From the NCBI GenBank assembly GCA_934561055.1, contig CAKTFN010000004.1, positions 1 through 64,000 on the forward strand: a stretch of DNA of 64,000 bases, given 5' to 3'. Numbering within the stretch: position 1 is the stretch's first letter; every line of letters starts with the position of its first letter. Origin of the DNA: an uncultured Eubacteriales bacterium (lineage in GTDB: Bacteria; Bacillota; Clostridia; Oscillospirales; Acutalibacteraceae). A program made the translations under genes and the position numbers. Positions 24,868-33,490 of this stretch are shown piece by piece. The notes below the pieces were generated by a model, which saw nothing but the letters and a program-made list of their open reading frames with translations, ran no database searches and was not told the origin of the DNA.

Positions 24868-25529
24868 ATGATTTCCTTTACAGCATTTTGAAGATAGGTC
24901 TTCGCGCTTTTGTTTTTCATCAGCTTCGGAAGACAAAGTTCCTTCAGAGAACATGAATTGCAGGCGCTTTTCGGCTTTACTTTAGGAGTGTGGCGGCGTT
25001 TATACAATTCGTGCATTTCATTGAGAGTGTTTTTCACTTCTTCTCTGAGCTCCGGGGTGAAAAGAACGTTTTTTCTGCGGCGGAGTTCGCCGTAATAAAG
25101 CGCTCCCTCCGGAATTTCGCAGCAGAGCATTTCCTCAAGGCACATTGCCTGACCGCAAAGCTGAAGGGTGTCTCCGGTATCCTCTCGCGGTTTTCCGCGT
25201 TTGTATTCAATCGGAAACGGCTTCCAAAGTCCTTCACGCCCCTTCAGAGGAATTCCGCCTTCCGAAACGCGGTGAAATTCAAGTGCGTCGCATTCGCCGG
25301 AAACGCCGAGCTCACAAGAGGAAACGCTCATTCCTCTTGTGACAAGCAAATCTTTTCGGCTTTCAAAAAAGTTTTTGTCGTGAACCTTTTCGTGCATAAC
25401 TTCGCCGTCGGCCGTGAGAAAATTTTCGGACCATTGGTTTTCAATGTGTATCAGTGCCCATTGCCGACGGCAGAATTTAAAATGCTGAATTCCGGAAAGA
25501 AGGAGATATTCGTCTTCCCTATAGGTCAT
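24864..25529 (-). CDS. cas4: CRISPR-associated exonuclease Cas4
   Basis: A 221-aa RecB-like nuclease that trims pre-spacers and helps choose the PAM. It has the four iron-sulfur cysteines (FCRRQW near residue 20; CNSCSLKELC near 188-197) and the nuclease residues in GECDALEF and EYKRGKP. It overlaps cas7 by 4 bp and cas1 by 4 bp, so it is translated in a coupled series. Cas4 next to cas1 is typical of type I-C. Confidence 0.97.
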   Translation of the reverse strand: MTYREDEYLLLSGIQHFKFCRRQWALIHIENQWSENFLTADGEVMHEKVHDKNFFESRKDLLVTRGMSVSSCELGVSGECDALEFHRVSEGGIPLKGREGLWKPFPIEYKRGKPREDTGDTLQLCGQAMCLEEMLCCEIPEGALYYGELRRRKNVLFTPELREEVKNTLNEMHELYKRRHTPKVKPKSACNSCSLKELCLPKLMKNKSAKTYLQNAVKEII

Positions 25530-26413
25530 ATCATTCTTGTGCAGGTTACGCCCTCGGGAACGCCGGTTTCGTCAACGGTTACGGTGTAATCGGAATAAGC
25601 ACTCGGAATTTCAACTCCGTCTTTTTTCCGGGCGTCGACAAGGTCAAAGAGTTTATACGCCGGAGCGTTGCCGAGTTCGGAATCGTGCTTGAAAACGATG
25701 AGTTCGCGAACGGCCATTTTTCCTCTTGCGGCGGAATGATCATGTTCAAACATATTGATTATTGCCTGCCAGAGAAGGGAGAGATCTTCTTCGGAAAAGC
25801 CGGTTGTTTTTCGCGCAAGGTTTGCGGAAATATAGCCTTCGGCTCTGTAAAGGCCGTAAGGAACGATGTATTTTCTTCCCATTTCGGTTGCCTTTTTTTC
25901 TGCATCGTCTTCTTTTGCAATCGCAACACGGGTGATTGTAATTTCCTGGGGAAGAATCGGATCAACGCTTCGTGCAAAACTGAGCTGAACGGGACCGCGA
26001 ACCTGACCGCAGTTGAGGGCGCCTTTAACAAATGTTGTCATGACCGCACCGAAGGTACGGATATCAAAAAAGTTCTCACACATGAAATTGCGAATCTTTA
26101 TGTCAAGGTCGGGATCTTTTTTCTTTTCGTCCTTGATTTTTTCCGGATTGACTCCGAGATATTCGTAGGCTTCTGCATCACTGCGGTTGAGCGGTATCTT
26201 ATCTTTTATGTAAATGCGATAGCCGCTTTCATTTTCTTTTACGGTTTCAACGTAATTGCGTATTTTTCTTTTGAGGCAGACATCCGTAACAAGACCGTAA
26301 CCGGTTTCCGGATCGATTCTCGGCATATTGCCTGCATCGGGGTCACCGTTCGGATTTCCGTTTTCAACGTCGAAAAAGATTACGAATTCATAACGATTTT
26401 TAATAGCTGACAT
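25526..26413 (-). CDS. cas7: Cascade backbone protein Cas7c (Csd2)
   Basis: A 295-aa RAMP protein that coats the crRNA in the type I-C Cascade complex. The N-terminus carries the family signature FVIFFDVENGNPNGDPDAGN, followed by VCLKRKIRNYVE and the RSVDPILPQEITITRVA region. Length agrees with Csd2. It starts 2 bp after cas8c and overlaps cas4 by 4 bp. Confidence 0.97.
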   Translation of the reverse strand: MSAIKNRYEFVIFFDVENGNPNGDPDAGNMPRIDPETGYGLVTDVCLKRKIRNYVETVKENESGYRIYIKDKIPLNRSDAEAYEYLGVNPEKIKDEKKKDPDLDIKIRNFMCENFFDIRTFGAVMTTFVKGALNCGQVRGPVQLSFARSVDPILPQEITITRVAIAKEDDAEKKATEMGRKYIVPYGLYRAEGYISANLARKTTGFSEEDLSLLWQAIINMFEHDHSAARGKMAVRELIVFKHDSELGNAPAYKLFDLVDARKKDGVEIPSAYSDYTVTVDETGVPEGVTCTRMI

Positions 26414-26415
26414 AA

Positions 26416-26775
26416 TTATTTGTCCTCCTTTTTGGTATATCTGTATTGTGTTTGATGATAATATCCGAGATCGAAAGAACCTTGTTTTGCAAGATTCATT
26501 GTTTGAGGATACTCTTCGCCCAAAATTGATTTAAGCTCACTTATTTGTCTGTCAAAATAAATTTGTTTTCCCTTTTCGAGTTTTCGAAGATGTTTTTGCG
26601 AAAGGTTTCCGAGAATCGGAAAAATGCTTGCCGGTCTTGCGGCCGCAGAGTTAAAATATTTGTCTTTTATTGTTGCGTTGATTCCCGGATTTGCGGCCTG
26701 CTGAACGGCTTCGTAAACCGAAAAAAGTCTTCCGAGAGTGTATGCAACGTTTGTGCTGTTTTCATTAAGGCTCAC
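26416..26775 (-). CDS. cas11c: Predicted Cas11c small subunit from an internal start in cas8c
   Basis: Inside cas8c, in the same frame, GTG at 26775 is preceded by the near-perfect ribosome site AAAGGAGG (26784-26791) with an 8-nt spacer. Translation from it gives a 119-aa helical protein starting VSLNENSTNVAYTLGRLFSV and sharing the cas8c stop. Established work on type I-C systems shows Cas11c is made from an internal site in the 3' end of cas8c, and the predicted size (about 120 aa) fits. The placement and strength of the site are seen directly; its use is inferred. Confidence 0.82.
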   Translation of the reverse strand: MSLNENSTNVAYTLGRLFSVYEAVQQAANPGINATIKDKYFNSAAARPASIFPILGNLSQKHLRKLEKGKQIYFDRQISELKSILGEEYPQTMNLAKQGSFDLGYYHQTQYRYTKKEDK

Positions 26776-28146
26776 CGTTAAAACCTCCTTTGGGCAATCC
26801 TTGTTTTCGTTTTTTAAGTAATACGCTTTGATAATTGCGGCTCTGTTCCGATTGACTTTGCTTTCTGCTCTGATTCTCAGCATTACGCCTTCAAGAAGCG
26901 AAGCGGGATATCTCGTTCCGGAAAAAATCGCTCTTGCCGTTGCTCCGGCCATCGCCGGTGAGGGAGCTTTGCTTTTTGAATTGAGATTAACCGTTTCACG
27001 GAGCATCGCCCAAATCGGAATCGTTTCACGATCATCTTCAAATGATTTTTTGATTTTCATTCTTTCATTGTGATCGTTAACATTTTTCATGATTTTTCCG
27101 AAAGAGTTTCTGAGAAAAAACCGAACCGAAATTCTTGCCGCAGAGGGGGCAAGGCCGAGAATATAAAACGGTTTTTCCGGATCGAGACCGAGTTCTTCGC
27201 ACGGAAGACCTTCGGAAAGCCTTTTTAAAGCGGCGGAAATATCGTCGTCCGTTAATCCCTGAGAAGACTCTCCGCCGAACAATGCCGAAAAGGCGAAGTC
27301 ACGATATTCCGGTTCGGCTCCGTCCGCCCAAAATGTAATTGTTGTGTCACCTATATACTGAACATGATTTTTGTCTGCCAAAAGGTGATTGATGGCTGTT
27401 GTGTATGCAAAAGCGGCGGAGCTTCCGACGGGAGCATTAAAGTTTTGTTCGTGGCCGTATGAACAAAAGGCGGGAGCGTTGAAAGAAACAATTGCGGCAC
27501 CGGACGACTGTGCGTCTTTAACACCTTTAATGATGGGGTGAGTAGCTTCGATTGTGTCCTCTTTTCCCGTTATGAGGCATTGCATTTTTACTCCGTCTTT
27601 TTTGTTGTAATGATTTTGCCATACCGCTTTGATTTCTTTGTCTTCATGCGCATAGCGGCCGCAGACACGAAAAACAAGATTGGCATTTTCCGTCACTTCG
27701 TCATATACTTCCGAAAGAAACGGGTTTTCGAGTGCTTTTTCCGGATTCCACGAGTCAAAAAATGAAAGAATCGCTTTTGAAACCGTATTGTTAACTTCAT
27801 CAAGCATTTCGTGATGAAATTTTTTGCTTGCTTCAAAGCATTCAATGCTGCGTTTAGGCTTTCCTTTTTTGTCAACACCGAAAAAATATGTTGAATTATC
27901 CCAAATGAAATTCGGAGAAATTGACGAACCGGCTTTTGCCGTCAGCGGAAGGTCAATCATTTGAGGGCGTTTTACCGTTTTCTTGCCGACAACAGTGTCA
28001 ACAAGAAGGGAAGCAATGTCAGTAATGTTTCCGCTTTTGTCAAGACATAATGCAAAATTGACTTTTGATTTTCCCCAACCCGGAGCGGAAATATCGCCCC
28101 TTGAAAGCATATCGTCATAATACTTTGCAAGAGCCTGAAGAATCAT
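26416..28146 (-). CDS. cas8c: Cascade large subunit Cas8c (Csd1)
   Basis: A 576-aa subunit that recognises the PAM in type I-C Cascade. It begins MILQALAKYYDDMLSRGDIS and shows Csd1 features such as NFALCLDKSG, SFNAPAFCSYGHEQNFNAPV and the C-terminal helical part (LSQKHLRKLEKGKQIYFDRQ). The start overlaps the cas5 stop by 4 bp (ATGA). An internal in-frame start with a strong ribosome site encodes the predicted small subunit Cas11c, annotated separately. Confidence 0.96.
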   Translation of the reverse strand: MILQALAKYYDDMLSRGDISAPGWGKSKVNFALCLDKSGNITDIASLLVDTVVGKKTVKRPQMIDLPLTAKAGSSISPNFIWDNSTYFFGVDKKGKPKRSIECFEASKKFHHEMLDEVNNTVSKAILSFFDSWNPEKALENPFLSEVYDEVTENANLVFRVCGRYAHEDKEIKAVWQNHYNKKDGVKMQCLITGKEDTIEATHPIIKGVKDAQSSGAAIVSFNAPAFCSYGHEQNFNAPVGSSAAFAYTTAINHLLADKNHVQYIGDTTITFWADGAEPEYRDFAFSALFGGESSQGLTDDDISAALKRLSEGLPCEELGLDPEKPFYILGLAPSAARISVRFFLRNSFGKIMKNVNDHNERMKIKKSFEDDRETIPIWAMLRETVNLNSKSKAPSPAMAGATARAIFSGTRYPASLLEGVMLRIRAESKVNRNRAAIIKAYYLKNENKDCPKEVLTVSLNENSTNVAYTLGRLFSVYEAVQQAANPGINATIKDKYFNSAAARPASIFPILGNLSQKHLRKLEKGKQIYFDRQISELKSILGEEYPQTMNLAKQGSFDLGYYHQTQYRYTKKEDK

Positions 28147-28805
28147 TTCACCACCCCCTGACTGTTGAGCGGCGGAACTTCGATTATGCCGTCCTTCATC
28201 ACCGCTCGGAAAAACATCGGTTTGATGTCTTTCGGGTCACGGTAGTCCAGGTCAAGCAGCATCCAGCCGAGATCACGCTCGCCGAGAAGCTCTTCCGGAC
28301 AAGGCGGAATTTCTTCGCAGAGTTTGCAGTTTGCCGGAAATTCACGAACACCGAGACACGGCTGATGATAAGACTGACCTTTTTCGAGCCTTCGCCTCAT
28401 CATCTCCTGAAATTTTCCGGGATTGTCGGAAGGGTTCGCTTTGTCTGTCATGTCAAAATGTGCTTCAATGACATAACGGACGTTTGTCAGAACCATTGAA
28501 CCGCGTTGCTGTATGCATTTTGATGTTGCGATGTACATTTCTTTATTTTGTCCGTTCAAGAATTGGAGAACATTGTTGAGACTAATCTTCTTTTCAACCT
28601 CGTTTCGGCGTATGTTTGTGAAGCGTATCGGGCTACATACATGAATTTTGTCAATATACCATCTCATTCCGGGATGATAAAAAATACTGTCAAGTATGCC
28701 TCTTGCCGCAGAAGGTGTGATAACGTCATAACTGACGCGTTCAACTTTCATCTCCGGGCGGCTGAACAGCGCATAATCTCCCCAAACTTCAACCTTTATC
28801 GACAT
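28143..28805 (-). CDS. cas5c: Cascade protein and crRNA endonuclease Cas5c
   Basis: A 220-aa RAMP protein. In type I-C it processes pre-crRNA, replacing Cas6, and caps the 5' handle. It begins MSIKVEVWGDYALFSRPEMK, followed by SYDVITPSAARGILDSIFYH and the C-terminal LGWMLLDLDY. No cas6 gene is present in the operon, as expected for I-C. I chose the ATG at 28805 (AAAGGAG upstream); a longer frame to 28865 would overlap cas3. It overlaps cas8c by 4 bp. Confidence 0.96.
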   Translation of the reverse strand: MSIKVEVWGDYALFSRPEMKVERVSYDVITPSAARGILDSIFYHPGMRWYIDKIHVCSPIRFTNIRRNEVEKKISLNNVLQFLNGQNKEMYIATSKCIQQRGSMVLTNVRYVIEAHFDMTDKANPSDNPGKFQEMMRRRLEKGQSYHQPCLGVREFPANCKLCEEIPPCPEELLGERDLGWMLLDLDYRDPKDIKPMFFRAVMKDGIIEVPPLNSQGVVK

Positions 28806-28833
28806 CGGATCACTCCTTTCGTTTTTTTGGATT

Positions 28834-30999
28834 TTAAATATATTCATCTTTTCCGAATTCGGCACTCAGTGAAAGTCCTGTTTTTTCATCATAAATGTTC
28901 ATATTTTCAAGAACGGCAAAATCATCGAAAACAGTGATATCACCTGCCGAGAAAAGATCTTTATAATGGTTTTCATAAATATTCACCGAGAACTTTCCGA
29001 GTTCTCTGAAAAGCTTTTTTGTTCTTTCGCCGTTTTTGAGCCTTTTGATTAGGTCGGCTCCCTCGCCGTACGGCACATAAACGGTTTTTGTGTTGTTGTC
29101 TATTAAATGAAACTTTTTTGCAACGTATTCAAACGGATAGTAACAGCCGTCAACACCTTTTTGAAACGCACGGATAATATCGTCTTTGTCAATGCTGTCG
29201 CCGGCAAAACTTCGATATGATTTAAAATATTGCTTTATTGCTTCCGGTGATTCGATTCCTTTTGAAAGAGAAAGAGCTTCTTTCGTTGAACTTATCTGCC
29301 GGGAAAAAATCGAAGGAGCTTTTTCTGTGCGTTCAAAAACAGTGACAATACTTTCTTCGGCCGTTCTTTTCCCTTCACGGTTGCATCTTCCGGCGGCTTG
29401 CAGAATTGAGTCAAGGCCGGAAAGCTCGCGAAATACAGCAGGAAAGTCAAGGTCAACCCCCGCTTCGATGAGAGAAGTTGAAACAACGCGGCAGGGTTCA
29501 TTGCCTTTAAGCCGCTTTCTGATTTCTTCAACGGTTTTCATTCTGTGCTCCGGAACCATCAACGTCGAAAGATGAAAACTTCCTTTTTGTGAAAGCTTTT
29601 TGTAAATTGTGTTCGCCGCTTTTCTGCTGTTTACAACGCAGAGAACCTGATTTTTATTTGAAAGAAGTTCGGAAAGTTCATCGTCAGAAAAAACTCCTTC
29701 TTTTTCAAAGCGGACGCGTTTGAAAAAATCAAACAGTTTTTCACTTTGAGGACAGATCTCTCTGATTGAAAGCGAGGGGGAAAATCTTTTGACAAGGTCT
29801 CCGATTACGGGTTGAGTTGCCGTGCAAAGAACAACGGTTGAATTAAAAAGTTCCGGCAGTGCCGAAACGGCCGCAATGCACGGAGCAAGGTGCTGCATCG
29901 GAAGCATTTGAGCTTCGTCGAAAATCACAACGCTGTTTGCAAGATTATGAATTTTTCTGCATTTTGAAGATTTGTTTGAATAAATCGATTCAAAAAACTG
30001 AACTGCCGTTGTAACGATTACAGGCATATCCCAATTTTCGGTTGCAAGCGCTTTTTTCTTTTCCTCTTCCGTCGCCGAATCATCAATGTCATACAGAACG
30101 CCGCAGTGATGTTCAAGAACATTACCGCTGCCGAGAATATCGGAAAAAACCTTTGCGTTTTGCTCGATTATCGTTGTGTAAGGAACAACGTAAACAATAT
30201 GCTGCATATTGTTTTTAACCGCATGGTTGAGTGCAAAAGAAAGCGATGCGATTGTTTTTCCGCCGCCGGTCGGAACGGTGAGAGTATAAATTCCGCGCTC
30301 GTTTTTTCCGGCATTTTCGCATGTTTCAAGAATTTCCGTTCGCAGACGATTGAGTTTTGTTGTCGGATTCTTCCACTTTGAAACATATGAATTCAGACGG
30401 TCGAGCAGTTTTGGAAAGTCATCGTATTCTCCGCGTGAGACTTTTCCGAAATTCATAAATTCTTCCGTGTCAAGAAAATCAGCGTCGACAAGGCAGGAAT
30501 AAAGCATTTTGGTTATGAAGGCATCTTTGAGACAATCATGTTTGAAAATTTCCTGTTGACTTTTCGGAAGTTCAATGTCGCATTTTTCGCAGTTTTCGAG
30601 ATAGTTTTTCTCAATGCCTTTTTTGATTCTTCCGCAAACGGTTTTTGAGTCCGATTGATCGACTTTTGGGTTACCGAAGTTTGGAAGACCGCTGTGATGA
30701 CCGGCAACACAGGCGGCGGCAAAAATATCGTTCTTTTCTTTTAAACATAAAATTGCTCCGGCTGTTGAATGATCGGTTTTCGGACCGTTTTCAAGGAGCC
30801 TTTTCTGAAAAGCTTTTGTGCATTTTCCGATGTCGTGAGCAAGACCTATCAGTTTTCCTTCGGATGCGGCGCCGAATTGCGAAGCAAATTCCGAGCAAAG
30901 TTTTGCCGTTCCTTCAAGGTGATCTTTGACGCTTTGGAGTTCGGGCTTTGAATCACCGGCTTCTCCGATTCTTGAATGAGCATAATACAAACTTTCCAT
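28834..30999 (-). CDS. cas3: CRISPR nuclease-helicase Cas3 (HD domain first)
   Basis: A 721-aa effector that unwinds and degrades target DNA after Cascade binding. The N-terminal HD nuclease has HLEGTAKLCSEFA, LAHDIGKCTKAFQ and VAGHHSGLPN. The SF2 helicase follows with Walker A TVPTGGGKTIASLSFAL, a DEAx box (VVIFDEAQML), SAT-like LCTATQP and motif VI QAAGRCNREGK. It is intact and of typical I-C length. It is the first gene of the cas operon, 28 bp before cas5c; GGAG precedes the ATG. Confidence 0.97.
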   Translation of the reverse strand: MESLYYAHSRIGEAGDSKPELQSVKDHLEGTAKLCSEFASQFGAASEGKLIGLAHDIGKCTKAFQKRLLENGPKTDHSTAGAILCLKEKNDIFAAACVAGHHSGLPNFGNPKVDQSDSKTVCGRIKKGIEKNYLENCEKCDIELPKSQQEIFKHDCLKDAFITKMLYSCLVDADFLDTEEFMNFGKVSRGEYDDFPKLLDRLNSYVSKWKNPTTKLNRLRTEILETCENAGKNERGIYTLTVPTGGGKTIASLSFALNHAVKNNMQHIVYVVPYTTIIEQNAKVFSDILGSGNVLEHHCGVLYDIDDSATEEEKKKALATENWDMPVIVTTAVQFFESIYSNKSSKCRKIHNLANSVVIFDEAQMLPMQHLAPCIAAVSALPELFNSTVVLCTATQPVIGDLVKRFSPSLSIREICPQSEKLFDFFKRVRFEKEGVFSDDELSELLSNKNQVLCVVNSRKAANTIYKKLSQKGSFHLSTLMVPEHRMKTVEEIRKRLKGNEPCRVVSTSLIEAGVDLDFPAVFRELSGLDSILQAAGRCNREGKRTAEESIVTVFERTEKAPSIFSRQISSTKEALSLSKGIESPEAIKQYFKSYRSFAGDSIDKDDIIRAFQKGVDGCYYPFEYVAKKFHLIDNNTKTVYVPYGEGADLIKRLKNGERTKKLFRELGKFSVNIYENHYKDLFSAGDITVFDDFAVLENMNIYDEKTGLSLSAEFGKDEYI

Positions 31000-31054
31000 T
31001 TTTTCTCCTTATAAATCAGACAAAATGTACTTGAATTTAAATCTTCTACGGATA

Positions 31055-31083
31055 ATAATAGCATGTTAATTTTGTTAACACAA
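31055..31083 (-). promoter_or_regulatory. cas operon promoter with overlapping palindrome
   Basis: On the minus strand TTGTGT (31078-31083) and TATTAT (31055-31060) are 17 nt apart, about 55 nt before cas3. The spacer holds the palindrome TGTTAA-TTTTG-TTAACA (31064-31080), which overlaps the -35 box. That is an arrangement expected for a repressor site. Confidence 0.6.
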
Positions 31084-31282
31084 GTCTTTTCGACAAAATC
31101 TTTCCGATTTTGAATCAAAGTCCAAAAAAACGGACTTATTATTCTTTCGGTGTCCGATTCTCTGTTGCAATTTTCTTTCAAATGCAGTATTCTGTCACCG
31201 AAGAAAACACAGCAAGAAATGTCGGGTGTTTTTAATTTCATTGCGATATAATATCCTCATAACGGGAAAACGGAGGGAAAAT

Positions 31283-32251
31283 ATGTACGAATGGAAAAAA
31301 ATGATTCAACTTGTCGTTGACGAAATCGACGAATGCATTCGAAATCACGACGATGAAGCGCTGACTCTCGGAGAACTTTCAAAAAAACTCGGTTATTCCG
31401 AATTTTATACAACACGGAAATTCGGCGAAATTTCCGGAATGAGTCTTCGTGAGTACATTCAAAAAAGAAGGCTCGCTTTTGCGCTAAAAGAAGTTCGGGA
31501 CAGCGAAAAAAGCCTTCTTTCCGTTGCTGTCGATTACGGCTTTTCTTCAAACGAAGCGTTCGCAAGAGCGTTCAAAAAAGTTTACGGCGTGACTCCGAGC
31601 TGTTTCAGAAAAGACCCGAAACCCGTTGTTTTGAGAACAAAAATCCATCCGTTTGACCGTTACTTTTTGGGGCTTGGAGAGATTGGCATGATCAAATCAC
31701 AAGACAATGTAAAAACCTACTTTGTAACAATTCCGGAGCACAAATTTCTTCACATTGAAAACAGAGAGAGCAACGGATATTGGGATTTTTGGAAAAAGCA
31801 GGACGAAATTCCGGGGCAGAACCGCGAAACAATCTGCGGCCTTCTTGCAAGTATAAAAGGAAAGCTTGACGACCTCGGCGGCGATGAGGACAATTGCACG
31901 GCAGGCCAGATTATGGCTTATATCTGCGATCCCGCCGGAAGACTTTGCGATTGGGGCTTTCTTCGCACGGAATGTTACGGGGCAAGGCTTCCGGCCGATT
32001 ACAGCGGTTCGGTTCCGGAAAATATGATTCTTTCCGATATTCCGGAAGGTGAGTATGTTGTTTTTGAACACGGCCCGTTTGATTATGAGCAGGAAAACAG
32101 AACCGTTGAAGAAAAAATCGAAACGGCAATGAAAAATTTTGATTATGCTTCAAAAAACTGCGAACTTGATTTTACGCCGGGAAGGATAATGTATTTATAT
32201 TACGATCCCGGAAAGTTTTTCAAGTATATCCGACCTATTAAAAGAATTTAA
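31283..32251 (+). CDS. AraC-family regulator with GyrI-like effector domain
   Basis: A 322-aa transcription factor. The N-terminal AraC-type double helix-turn-helix (about 15-115) reads LTLGELSKKLGYSEFYTTRK and VAVDYGFSSNEAFARAFKKV, with the family's GVTPSCFRK end. The C-terminal half (about 150-322) looks like a GyrI/BmrR-like small-molecule-binding domain (PEGEYVVFEHGPFDYEQENR). AraC at the N-terminus with this C-domain is the usual SoxS/Rob-like form. I chose the ATG at 31283 (CGGAGGG upstream) over the frame start at 31226. It is divergent from cas3 and could act on the shared region, but its effector domain argues for a metabolic or drug signal. Confidence 0.9.
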   Translation: MYEWKKMIQLVVDEIDECIRNHDDEALTLGELSKKLGYSEFYTTRKFGEISGMSLREYIQKRRLAFALKEVRDSEKSLLSVAVDYGFSSNEAFARAFKKVYGVTPSCFRKDPKPVVLRTKIHPFDRYFLGLGEIGMIKSQDNVKTYFVTIPEHKFLHIENRESNGYWDFWKKQDEIPGQNRETICGLLASIKGKLDDLGGDEDNCTAGQIMAYICDPAGRLCDWGFLRTECYGARLPADYSGSVPENMILSDIPEGEYVVFEHGPFDYEQENRTVEEKIETAMKNFDYASKNCELDFTPGRIMYLYYDPGKFFKYIRPIKRI

Positions 32252-32266
32252 AAATAATAATTTTTT

Positions 32267-32296
32267 GGGCTGCGTTTAATGCGACGGCCCTTTTTT
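32267..32296 (+). terminator. Terminator of the AraC-family gene
   Basis: GGGCTG (32267-32272) pairs with CGGCCC (32285-32290), with one wobble, followed by TTTTTT. Confidence 0.75.
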
Positions 32297-32415
32297 GCAT
32301 CTTTTTTTGCATCTTTGAGGAATCGAATAATATAAGGAAATTCGGTGACGGCAAAAGAAAAAGACCGAACGCGGTGTTTCAAAATTTGCAACTGTCGATT
32401 AGTAATTTTTATAAC

Positions 32416-32444
32416 TTGCTTTTTTTTGTACAATGTGTTACAAT
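32416..32444 (+). promoter_or_regulatory. Promoter of the oligopeptide transporter operon
   Basis: TTGCTT (32416-32421) and TACAAT (32439-32444) are 17 nt apart, about 109 nt before oppB. The long leader shows no structure I recognise. The rest of 32297-32552 holds no gene. Confidence 0.65.
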
Positions 32445-32552
32445 ACTTTGTAATTCATTTGTCGGATTCTGTTCCGAAATTTTTTTACAGTCATCTGTAT
32501 TAAACTAAGGCGCAAGAAGATCTTAAAAAATTAAACAGGAGTTGAAGTTATT

Positions 32553-33470
32553 TTGGGTAAGTACATCTTCAAGCGCGTTGTGATGGGAATAATCAGCATT
32601 TTCATCGTTGCAACGTTGACATTTCTTTTGATGAATTTGGTTCCGGGCGGTCCGTTCGTTGCCGAAAAATCAATCAGCCAGGCTGCTCAGGAAGCTCTCG
32701 CCGAAAAGTACGGCCTGAACAAACCTCTTTATCAGCGATATCTGACTTATATGTCCGACCTTTTTCACGGAGACATGGGTCCCTCGCTCAGACAAAGGGG
32801 ACGAACGGTTTCGGATATTATTCTTTCAAAATTTCCGGTTTCTGCCGGACTTGCCGGATTGGCGGTTCTCGTTTCGCTCCTCGTCGGAATTCCGCTCGGC
32901 TGCCTTTCCGCTTATAACAGGGGAAAATTTGCCGACAATCTCATAATCGTTCTTGCAACGTGCGGAATTGCTATTCCGAGCTTTATAAGCAGCGTTATTC
33001 TGCTTTATACCTTCGGAAGCAAGCTGAACATTCTTCCGACAATCGGACTGAACACAATGTCTTCGTACATTATGCCGGTTACGGCGCTTTCCATTTATCC
33101 GACCGCTTATATCACCCGCCTTATGCGTTCGAGCCTTCTTGACGTTATGGGTCAGGACTATATCAGAACGGCAAAGGCAAAGGGTCTTTCAAACTTCAAA
33201 GTTCTTTTCAAACACGCTTTGAGAAACGCAATTTTGCCGGTTGTCACTTATGTCGGCCCGATGCTTGCGAGCCTCATGACCGGTTCGTTCATCGTTGAAA
33301 AAATCTTCACGATTCCCGGTCTCGGACGAGACTTCGTTTCTGCAATCAACCAGCGTGACTACACTCTTATCATGGGAACGACGATCGTTCTTGCAACGCT
33401 TATCATTGTCGCAAACGTTATTGTCGATATCCTTTATAAGATCATTGACCCGAGAATCAAACTTAAATAA
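32553..33470 (+). CDS. oppB: Oligopeptide ABC transporter permease OppB/DppB
   Basis: A 305-aa integral membrane permease of a peptide importer. The start is TTG at 32553 with AGGAG about 12 nt upstream. The N-terminus MGKYIFKRVVMGIISIFIVA and the TFLLMNLVPGGPF motif are typical of DppB/OppB. Six transmembrane helices are visible and the EAA loop lies around YIRTAKAKGLSNFKVLFKHA. It is the first gene of oppB-C-D-F-A. Which peptides are carried cannot be told from sequence. Confidence 0.94.
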   Translation: MGKYIFKRVVMGIISIFIVATLTFLLMNLVPGGPFVAEKSISQAAQEALAEKYGLNKPLYQRYLTYMSDLFHGDMGPSLRQRGRTVSDIILSKFPVSAGLAGLAVLVSLLVGIPLGCLSAYNRGKFADNLIIVLATCGIAIPSFISSVILLYTFGSKLNILPTIGLNTMSSYIMPVTALSIYPTAYITRLMRSSLLDVMGQDYIRTAKAKGLSNFKVLFKHALRNAILPVVTYVGPMLASLMTGSFIVEKIFTIPGLGRDFVSAINQRDYTLIMGTTIVLATLIIVANVIVDILYKIIDPRIKLK

Positions 33471-33490
33471 GGAGCGGTGAGAAAGTAAAA

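Noticed and set aside
31283..32251. AraC-family gene as a dedicated CRISPR regulator
   Set aside because: It is divergent from cas3, but its GyrI-like effector domain is typical of metabolite or drug sensing, and the palindrome at the cas promoter is not an AraC-type site.
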